A DNA stretch of 12,352 nucleotides from JAPLHV01 sp964464245 (GTDB taxonomy: Bacteria; Caldisericota; JANLFM01). A program made the translations under genes and the position numbers. The notes under the pieces are model-generated. The model was given only the letters and a program-made list of their open reading frames with translations, searched no databases and had not been told where the DNA came from. The DNA is taken from positions 1 to 12,352 of the forward strand of contig CAYXFH010000010.1 of assembly GCA_964464245.1 (NCBI GenBank). The letters run 5' to 3'. Of this stretch, positions 5,890-11,550 are shown piece after piece (within the stretch, counting starts at the first letter, position 1; each line of letters opens with the position of its first letter).

Positions 5890-7143
5890 ATGAAACAAAT
5901 TCGGGCTTTGAAGTGTCTGCTCTGCGGCCGGGAATTCCAGCCGGAAGAGGTTGTATACACCTGCTCAACCTGCGGCGAGCGCGGGATTCTGGAGGTCCTT
6001 TACGACTATGACCGCATCGCTCATCTCTTTCGACGTGAGGACCTGGTTCATGACGACGACCGCTCGATCTGGCGCTACAAACCTTTGCTGCCCGTTGAGC
6101 CGGATTCCCCCCGCCCTCCCCTGGCCGTCGGCTGGACCCCACTCTACCTGGTCGAGCGACTGCGCCACACCCTCAACTTGCCCGGCCTCTTCGTCAAGGA
6201 TGACGGGCGCAACCCGACTGCTTCACTAAAGGACCGCGCCTCAGCGGTCGGCATCGTCAAGGCGCTGGAACGGGGCGCCCGCGAGGTGACCTGCGCCTCT
6301 ACCGGCAATGCTGCTTCTTCCTGGGCCGGAGCAGCCGCCTCGCTGGGTTTGAAGTCTTACATCTTCGTGCCCCAAACTGCTCCTCAAGGCAAGCTGGCTC
6401 AACTTCTGGTCTTCGGCGCCACTATTTTCCCAGTGACCGGCACGTACGATCAGGCCTTCGACCTGGCTATCGAGGCCACCGCCCGCTTCGGTTGGTACAA
6501 CCGGAACACTGCCTACAATCCCTACTTGGTGGAAGGCAAGAAGACGGTCGCTTTGGAGATCGCCGAACAGTTGGGGTGGGAGGTTCCAGATAAGGTTTTC
6601 GTCTCGGTAGGCGACGGCTGCATCCTCTCCGGCGTCTTCAAAGGATTTGCCGATCTACTGGCCTTGGGATGGATCGAGCGGATGCCGCAGGTGATCGGCG
6701 TCCAGGCGGAAGGCTCTTCGGCCATCGAGCAAGCCTGGCGCACTGATACCCCCCTGCAGCCTTCCCCGGCAGTGACCATTGCCGACTCCATCTCAGTCTC
6801 TCTGCCGCGCAATGGCATTATGGCCTTGCGCGACCTGGAACGATGGGACGGGCGAATGCTGACCGTCACCGATGAGGAAATTCTGGACGCCATGCGCTTG
6901 CTCGGCCGAGAAACGGGCATCTTCGGTGAACCGGCAGGGGTGACAGGCTTGGCCGGAATGTTGAAGGCCCGCGATCTAGACCTTTTGGACCAGAAGGAGC
7001 GGATCGTGGCTATCGTCACCGGAAATGGCCTGAAGGATGTCGCCTCGGCCCTGCAGGCAGTTCGCATGCCGCCAGCCATTCCGCCGACCTTGGCTGCGGT
7101 GGAGGATGCCCTGGCATTCTCAACAGTTCAGGGGAGGGACTGA
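5890..7143 (+). CDS. Threonine-synthase-like PLP enzyme with N-terminal zinc ribbon
   Basis: A 417-aa fold-type II PLP enzyme. It opens with a zinc ribbon, CxxC-X12-CxxC (Cys 9, 12, 25, 28). The PLP lysine is K114 in NPTASLKDRAS, STGNAASSWAG (137-147) is the substrate loop, SVGDGCILSG (239-248) the phosphate loop, and FGEPAGVTGLAG plus TGNGLKDVAS are threonine-synthase signatures. Authentic threonine synthase makes threonine from O-phosphohomoserine. Here no homoserine genes are nearby and the context is carbamoyl-group catabolism, so a beta- or gamma-elimination on the amino acid freed by the transcarbamylase is an alternative. The ribosome-binding site AAAGGAGG lies 8 nt before the ATG. Its TGA overlaps the next ATG by 1 nt. 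The family call is secure; the substrate is not. Confidence 0.85.
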   Translation: MKQIRALKCLLCGREFQPEEVVYTCSTCGERGILEVLYDYDRIAHLFRREDLVHDDDRSIWRYKPLLPVEPDSPRPPLAVGWTPLYLVERLRHTLNLPGLFVKDDGRNPTASLKDRASAVGIVKALERGAREVTCASTGNAASSWAGAAASLGLKSYIFVPQTAPQGKLAQLLVFGATIFPVTGTYDQAFDLAIEATARFGWYNRNTAYNPYLVEGKKTVALEIAEQLGWEVPDKVFVSVGDGCILSGVFKGFADLLALGWIERMPQVIGVQAEGSSAIEQAWRTDTPLQPSPAVTIADSISVSLPRNGIMALRDLERWDGRMLTVTDEEILDAMRLLGRETGIFGEPAGVTGLAGMLKARDLDLLDQKERIVAIVTGNGLKDVASALQAVRMPPAIPPTLAAVEDALAFSTVQGRD

Positions 7144-7325
7144 TGAAGGAAGGGCGTAAAAACCAAAGAGAGGTGGCAACCGCCTTCAGGAAAGTCGATT
7201 GCCTATGCCCGAAGCTCCACTGCGCCCAATATGGCCTCTGCGAAGAATGTCGGGCACACCATGCCAAACGCTCCCATCTGCCTTACTGCCAGCGCGATCG
7301 AATTGCCCAGTCTCCCTTGCCATGA
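7143..7325 (+). CDS. Small Cys-rich protein (DUF6485-like)
   Basis: A 60-aa protein with C20-x-C22, C27, GLCEEC (C33, C36), HH (39-40) and LPYC (C49). The pattern CxC-x4-C-x5-CxxC-x2-3-H-x8-9-C resembles the small DUF6485-type proteins common in anaerobes. These are probably metal-binding; their function is unknown. The start ATG overlaps the upstream TGA by 1 nt (TGATG), and its own TGA overlaps the ATG of the CDF gene (ATGA, 7322-7325). Such tight packing supports that it is real and made in step with both neighbours. The tail after C49 is variable. Family assignment is from pattern memory, so moderate. Confidence 0.7.
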   Translation: MKEGRKNQREVATAFRKVDCLCPKLHCAQYGLCEECRAHHAKRSHLPYCQRDRIAQSPLP

Positions 7326-8320
7326 GCGATCAACCATCTGGAGAAAGAGATCTGACGCGTAACTCCGTCATCCAAAGTCTTACTCCAGAGCGACTACTAA
7401 GGCAGGGGAAGAAGGGGACAGTCCAGTGGGTTCGCCGGATCGCAGCGGATCCCGAAACCCAAAGGCTCTACCGCCAAGCCATCATCATCACCTTGCTGGG
7501 GAATGTCGTCCTGGCTGCAGGGAAAGCTCTAGCTGCCTACTTCTCCGGCAGCGTGGCGCTTTACGCTGATGCGGCCAATTCTATTTCCGATGTCGTCTAC
7601 TCGTTGATGATCGCCCTGGGGATGTGGCTGGCCCAGCGACCCCCGGACCTGACCCACCCCCAGGGGCATAACCGCTTCGAGCCCTTGATCGGGCTGGTGG
7701 TGGCAGCTTCCATCACCTTCGCCGGCTATGAGGCAGCCCGCTCCGGAGTGGAGCGGCTGATCAGCGGGGCGACACCGATTGAGCTGGGTTTCCCCGCGCT
7801 GGTCCTGTTGGGGAGCGTTGTTATAAAGAGCTGGATGTACCTGCGCATCCGTGCCATTGCCCGCAAGCTGGCCAATCCCACCTTCGCTGCCGCAGCCCAA
7901 GACAACCTCTCCGATGTGCTCACTTCCACCGCTGCCTTCCTGGGAGCGCTGGGCTCGCTGTATATCTCGCCGGTGCTGGATCCGGTGGCTGCTTTCGTCG
8001 TGGCGATCTGGATTTTCCGTACCGCTTTCTTCATCTGGCGGGAGAACTTGGGTTTCCTCAGCGGAGCTGGGGCGTCACGCGCCCTGCGGGAGCAGATCGT
8101 ACAAGTGGCCGCCCAGACGCCGGGGGTACAGGCCGTACACCAGGTCATCACCGACTATGTGGGAACCCGCCTGGTAGTCGACCTGCATGTCGAGGTGGCT
8201 GGAGACATCCACCTGGATCAAGCTCACGTCATTTCCGACGAAGTCAGCCACCGGCTGCAGGATCTCCCCGAGGTGGACCGCGCTTATGTTCACCTGGAAC
8301 CGGTCAGCAAGGACCATTAA
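7322..8320 (+). CDS. CDF-family metal exporter, possibly Mn-type
   Basis: A 332-aa cation diffusion facilitator. About six membrane segments fall between residues 52 and 240, then a cytosolic domain (about 250-328) ending in AYVHLEP. The transport site by position is N86-xxx-D90 in TM2 (NSISD) and D194-xxx-D198 in TM5 (DNLSD). Zinc members usually carry His in the TM5 pair, whereas Asn/Asp-only sites are typical of manganese-type CDFs, so Mn(II) (or Fe(II)) export is suggested. The frame is open back to 7199, but ATG 7322 fits because it overlaps the previous stop codon in ATGA; most of the extension is the Cys-rich gene in another frame. Coupling to the PLP enzyme is unexpected for an exporter and suggests a shared metal need. 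Confidence 0.88.
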   Translation: MSDQPSGERDLTRNSVIQSLTPERLLRQGKKGTVQWVRRIAADPETQRLYRQAIIITLLGNVVLAAGKALAAYFSGSVALYADAANSISDVVYSLMIALGMWLAQRPPDLTHPQGHNRFEPLIGLVVAASITFAGYEAARSGVERLISGATPIELGFPALVLLGSVVIKSWMYLRIRAIARKLANPTFAAAAQDNLSDVLTSTAAFLGALGSLYISPVLDPVAAFVVAIWIFRTAFFIWRENLGFLSGAGASRALREQIVQVAAQTPGVQAVHQVITDYVGTRLVVDLHVEVAGDIHLDQAHVISDEVSHRLQDLPEVDRAYVHLEPVSKDH

Positions 8321-8413
8321 TTATCTGGTTCTTTCTCAAAATGAGTGGGTAAGGCAGTTTGAAGGTAACAAGGTTCCTGGGATTATCAAGGCTGACGGCA
8401 ACAAGTCAACTTG

Positions 8414-8441
8414 CGGCAGCTCGATAGCTGCCGGGGGCTAT
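8414..8441. repeat. Hairpin between convergent genes, related to the operon repeats
   Basis: CGGCAGCT (8414-8421) and AGCTGCCG (8426-8433) form an 8-bp perfect stem with a CGAT loop. It lies in the 158-nt gap between the CDF gene and the oppositely transcribed NAD synthetase-like gene, where a bidirectional terminator would sit, but there is no T-run on either strand. CGGCAGC-x-CGATAGC here matches 3651-3665 at 14 of 15 positions, and CTGCCGGGGGCTAT (8428-8441) is the complement of the AGCCCCCGGCAG core. The rest of the gap shows nothing else. Confidence 0.5.
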
Positions 8442-8478
8442 AAAGTTGGATTGCCCACTTGAGATGAAAAGGAACCAG

Positions 8479-9408
8479 CTATCCTCTCTCCGGAGGAGGC
8501 AGCAGCAGGGGAGCCAGGGAGGGGTTGCGCATATGCTCCGTCAAACGCACGATCTCCTCAATCTGGAAAATGCGCTCCACGGGTAGATCGAGATCTTCGG
8601 CGATTCGCCGGGGAGGCATGCCGGCCTCCTGGAGGCCGAAGAGGATCAGGTCCAGCGTCTCCGCGCTGAGCCCCAGCATGTCGCGGTACTTATCCGAGAC
8701 TCCGGCGATGATGTCTGGGTTTGGTGTACGGCCAACGATCTCGTCGGGCACTTCAAGGTAGCGCGCGAGCTGGAGGATATGGCTGCGGTAGAGATTCTTC
8801 AGCGGCATCACGTCGGCGTTATCGTCCACGCCGAATTTAACGAAGAGGCCCAGCAGATCCTCCGACTTGTGCGCGCAGCCCGTCACCATTAGATTGCGCT
8901 CCTCAGCGAAGCGGTAGGTCATCACCAGGCGCATGCAGTGCTTGGAATTCATTGTGGCGAAGCCCTTGCGAACCATCGGATCTTCTGTGCCGCGGATGAT
9001 CTCGAGGTAAGGGTTGCTGCGGACGGCGCCCATGTACATCCTGACGACTCGGTCCCGCAAGGCTCGCGTGGGGATGTGGGCGAGGATGAAATCATAGGCG
9101 CCGGCTTTTGCCAGCAGGCCGGAGATATCGATCGTCTTTGTTTGGATGCCCACTTCCAGGGCTATTCGCAAGGCGTAGCGCTCAGCGTCGGGATTGCCCT
9201 GCTTTTCCGGCAGGATGAGGCCGGTTACCCGTTCCTTGCCAATTGCGCGAACGGCCAGAGAGAGAACGGTGCTGGAATCCAGACCTCCTGAGATGGCCAC
9301 CACGATCCCGCTGCGGGCCAAGCTTTGCATCGTTTCCTGGAGAAACCGTTCGATCTGTTGGCAGACCGAAGCCGAGTCGATGGCGAAGACTGCTGAAGAA
9401 AGGAACAT
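8479..9408 (-). CDS. nadE: NAD synthetase-like ATP pyrophosphatase (ammonia-dependent type)
   Basis: This 309-aa protein contains the ATP-PPi loop SGGLDSSTVLS (40-50) and the NadE-like tract HKSEDLLGLFVKFGVDDNAD, then VMPLKNLYRSHILQLARYL and PDEIVGRTPNPDI. It has no glutaminase domain, so it would use free ammonia to amidate deamido-NAD in the last step of NAD synthesis. It departs from typical NadE: FGVDDNAD replaces YGDGGAD, and the C-terminal HKR motif is absent, with an extra helical tail ending in PLLLPPPERG. A different amidating ATP pyrophosphatase cannot be excluded. It starts 10 nt after the oxidoreductase stop codon, so the two form an operon. The start has only a weak ribosome-binding site, which suggests coupling. 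Confidence 0.75.
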   Translation of the reverse strand: MFLSSAVFAIDSASVCQQIERFLQETMQSLARSGIVVAISGGLDSSTVLSLAVRAIGKERVTGLILPEKQGNPDAERYALRIALEVGIQTKTIDISGLLAKAGAYDFILAHIPTRALRDRVVRMYMGAVRSNPYLEIIRGTEDPMVRKGFATMNSKHCMRLVMTYRFAEERNLMVTGCAHKSEDLLGLFVKFGVDDNADVMPLKNLYRSHILQLARYLEVPDEIVGRTPNPDIIAGVSDKYRDMLGLSAETLDLILFGLQEAGMPPRRIAEDLDLPVERIFQIEEIVRLTEHMRNPSLAPLLLPPPERG

Positions 9409-9418
9409 ATCCCGATGC

Positions 9419-10477
9419 TTATTGCGGTTTGGCTCGAAGGTACTGGGCGGGCCACTCGATCTCTGTGTCCAAAGCCCGCGCCGCCTGCAGCGGCCAATAG
9501 GGGTTGCGAAGCAGCTCCCGCCCCACCGCCACCAGGTCGGCTTGACCCTTCTGCAGGATCTCCTCGGCCCCAGAGGGCTCGGTGATCAGACCCACGGCGC
9601 AAGTGGGGATCTCGGCCTCCCGCCGTATCTGCTCGGCGAAGACCACCTGGTAGTTGGGGGAAGGTTGGGGTACCGCCCAAGGGACCGCTCCCCCGGATGA
9701 ACAGTGCACCAAGTCGACGCCTTCTTCCCGCAATGCCCGTGCCACTTCTACGATCTTATCGGGGGTCAGGCCGCCTTCCGCCCAATCCGTACAGGAGAGA
9801 CGGACGAAGAGCGGTTTCTCTGGAGGCGTCTCCGACCGTACCGCCCGTGCTACCTCGCGCAGCAGACGCATGCGACCGGGGTCGCCGGAGGCGCTTAAAG
9901 GGCCCCCATAGGTGTCGGAGCGTTTGTTCACCAAGGGAGAGAGGAACTGGTGCAGCAGGTATCCGTGCGCAGCATGAATTTCCACCAGGTCGTAGCCGGC
10001 CTCCATCGCCCGTCGAGTTGCTAGTCGGAAGGATTCCACGGTATGAGAAATCTCCGCTTCATCCATCTCTTTTGGAACCGCCCAGCCCTCATCGAACGGT
10101 TCACGAGTTGAGGAGACCAAGGGTGTCGGCCCAAATCCTTTTTCTTCTCCCCAGGCCTTGCGCCCGGCATGGCCCAACTGCACCGCCACCACCGCTCCTT
10201 GTTGGTGAAGGAACTGCACCATCTGGGCGGTCGAAGCCACCTGCTCGTCTTGCCAGAGCCCCAGGTCGTGCGAAGTAAGCCGGCCTCCCGGATCGACGGA
10301 GGTCACTTCCACGATCAGCAAACCAGTTCGACCCACCGCTCGGGCGCCGTAGTGAACCAAGTGCCAATAGGTGGGCAGACCGTCCCCTGTGGCCATGTAT
10401 TGCGCCATGGGGGGCATTACGATGCGATTAGGGAAGGTCACCCCGCGCAGGGTGAAAGGAGTGAACAACATTGCCAT
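9419..10477 (-). CDS. Old-yellow-enzyme family NADH:flavin oxidoreductase (YqjM-like)
   Basis: A 352-aa FMN-dependent ene-reductase with a TIM-barrel fold. Markers: FPNRIVMPPMAQYM near the N-terminus (with the active-site Tyr), GLLIVEVTSVDPGGR, QLGHAGRKA, the HAAH pair in EIHAAHGYLLHQFLSPLVNK, LFVRLSCTDW, AVGLITEPSGAEEIL and VGRELLRNPYWP. It aligns with Bacillus YqjM along its whole length. YqjM Cys26, which tunes flavin potential, is Ala here (PMAQY). Start ATG 10477 has AGAGGAGA just upstream; the open frame to 10552 is rejected because it spans the likely -10 box. It may be co-transcribed with the NAD synthetase-like gene, linking a nicotinamide-using enzyme to cofactor supply. The physiological substrate is unknown. 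Confidence 0.9.
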   Translation of the reverse strand: MAMLFTPFTLRGVTFPNRIVMPPMAQYMATGDGLPTYWHLVHYGARAVGRTGLLIVEVTSVDPGGRLTSHDLGLWQDEQVASTAQMVQFLHQQGAVVAVQLGHAGRKAWGEEKGFGPTPLVSSTREPFDEGWAVPKEMDEAEISHTVESFRLATRRAMEAGYDLVEIHAAHGYLLHQFLSPLVNKRSDTYGGPLSASGDPGRMRLLREVARAVRSETPPEKPLFVRLSCTDWAEGGLTPDKIVEVARALREEGVDLVHCSSGGAVPWAVPQPSPNYQVVFAEQIRREAEIPTCAVGLITEPSGAEEILQKGQADLVAVGRELLRNPYWPLQAARALDTEIEWPAQYLRAKPQ

Positions 10478-10507
10478 CTTGTCTCCTCTTGTTTTCATAG
10501 TTCCCCT

Positions 10508-10513
10508 ATTGTA
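10508..10513 (-). promoter_or_regulatory. Candidate -10 box for the oxidoreductase/nadE operon
   Basis: TACAAT on the minus strand (5/6 to consensus) lies about 31 nt upstream of the ATG at 10477, leaving room for a short leader with the AGAGGAGA site. No good -35 was found at 16-18 bp, so an activator or an alternative promoter is possible. Confidence 0.35.
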
Positions 10514-10585
10514 CGCTGGTTGCCCGGTTTCCCCATCAGGAAGGACTTTCATAGTCTGCTGCAGGTGGGGGTATCTGTGAGGAGT

Positions 10586-10600
10586 TGAGTAGTTTACTCA
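10586..10600. promoter_or_regulatory. Inverted repeat in the divergent promoter region, candidate operator
   Basis: TGAGTA-GTT-TACTCA is a perfect 6-bp dyad with a 3-bp centre, placed midway in the 204-nt gap between the divergent oxidoreductase and CMD-like genes. The size and position fit a binding site for a dimeric regulator of one or both genes; the regulator is not identifiable here. The rest of this gap holds no other clear feature. Confidence 0.4.
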
Positions 10601-10681
10601 GCCGCTAGAGAGCAGCTCTGTCGGGAATTACAGTCGAAGATTCGTTGTTTGCAAGGAAAACAGCTTTCGGAAAGGAACACT

Positions 10682-11341
10682 ATGAGTAAAGGGAAATCGA
10701 ATGCTTGGGTTGGCTTGGGCGTCGTCGCTGGAGCCGCTTTGGCTTATATCCTTCTGCGCCGGGCCGAGGCGAGAAGGCTCCCCCCCGCCGAACGAGCCTT
10801 CAGCAAGCGTCTTTTCACGCCAACCTCCTTCCAGAACACGATGTCTGCTTTCCTATCCAACACGGGTGAACTGCGTCGGGCGATGCGTGGCGGAAAGCTG
10901 GGCCGCGCCTTTGGCGAGCGGGTCATGTTGGTTGTCAGTCAGGTGAACGGTTGCCGCAGTTGCAGTTATGCTCACACCAAGTTCGCCTTGCGCGAGGGGG
11001 TTTCAGCCGAGGATGTACGGCGTCTGGCAGCCGGAGATCTACAGGGACAGCCTGAGGAAAGCCTGGTGGCTTTACTTTTCGCCCAGCGCTACGCTGAGAC
11101 CGGCGGCAACCCCGAGCCTGCCGCTGAAAAGCGCTTGGAGGCGGCTTACGGGGAGGACGGAGCGTGCGAGGTGAGGGCTTTCCTCCGACTGGCGATGATG
11201 ACTTCTCTCTTCAGCAACACGCTGGAAGCGATTTGGAGCCGCTTGCTGGGTCGCCCCGCCACCGATAGCTCGCTGTCCGGTGAGTTGAGCGTGATGCTGG
11301 GATTCCCCGCGGTTGTCCTCCGGCATTATTTGCATCGGTGA
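10682..11341 (+). CDS. Membrane-anchored AhpD/carboxymuconolactone-decarboxylase-like protein
   Basis: A 219-aa protein with one N-terminal membrane segment (about residues 8-25, WVGLGVVAGAALAYILL) followed by RRAEARR, which suggests a cytosolic body. The core motif is VNGCRSCSYAHTKFA: C91-x-x-C94-x3-H98, preceded by E79 in FGERVML. This is the AhpD-type redox centre, used in peroxide defence or related thiol chemistry; the Cys pair argues against simple lactone decarboxylation. ATG 10682 is chosen over 10649 because AAAGGAA precedes it at a good distance. It is transcribed away from the oxidoreductase gene. The membrane anchor is unusual for soluble AhpD proteins. Partner and substrate unknown. 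Confidence 0.82.
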   Translation: MSKGKSNAWVGLGVVAGAALAYILLRRAEARRLPPAERAFSKRLFTPTSFQNTMSAFLSNTGELRRAMRGGKLGRAFGERVMLVVSQVNGCRSCSYAHTKFALREGVSAEDVRRLAAGDLQGQPEESLVALLFAQRYAETGGNPEPAAEKRLEAAYGEDGACEVRAFLRLAMMTSLFSNTLEAIWSRLLGRPATDSSLSGELSVMLGFPAVVLRHYLHR

Positions 11342-11366
11342 AATTCGAGTCAGAGTCAAAGGGCAA

Positions 11367-11405
11367 ATAGTGAAAAGGGCGTGCGCTGCACGCCCTTTTC
11401 ACTAT
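11367..11405. terminator. Strong bidirectional hairpin between convergent genes
   Basis: ATAGTGAAAAGGGCGTGC (11367-11384) and its exact complement (11388-11405) form an 18-bp stem with a GCT loop. The A/T-rich outer stem gives a run of T after the GC-rich part on both strands (CCCTTTTCACTAT), as in a two-way intrinsic terminator. It sits 26 nt after the CMD-like stop codon and ahead of the oppositely oriented decarboxylase 3' end. A dispersed palindromic repeat is the alternative. The remaining 11406-11550 shows nothing recognisable. Confidence 0.65.
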
Positions 11406-11550
11406 GTAAATCCCATTGCCCCTTGCCCTCCCACGAGGAGAGAGCAAGCCAATCATAGCAGGTCAAATGAAACCCTCCAAGACTTCGATCCCAATCACCT
11501 CATATCTCACTCAGGCTGGTTGGCTGGAAGCGCTCGTGCAATGGTTGCTA

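Noticed and set aside
5890..7143. Diaminopropionate ammonia-lyase (ygeX)
   Set aside because: The sequence has a zinc ribbon and threonine-synthase motifs (EPAGVTGLAG, TGNGLKD), not the lyase signatures; only the genomic role may be analogous.
1775..8320. Arginine deiminase (arcABC) operon
   Set aside because: There is no arginine deiminase, and neither carbamoyltransferase carries the ornithine SMGE motif.
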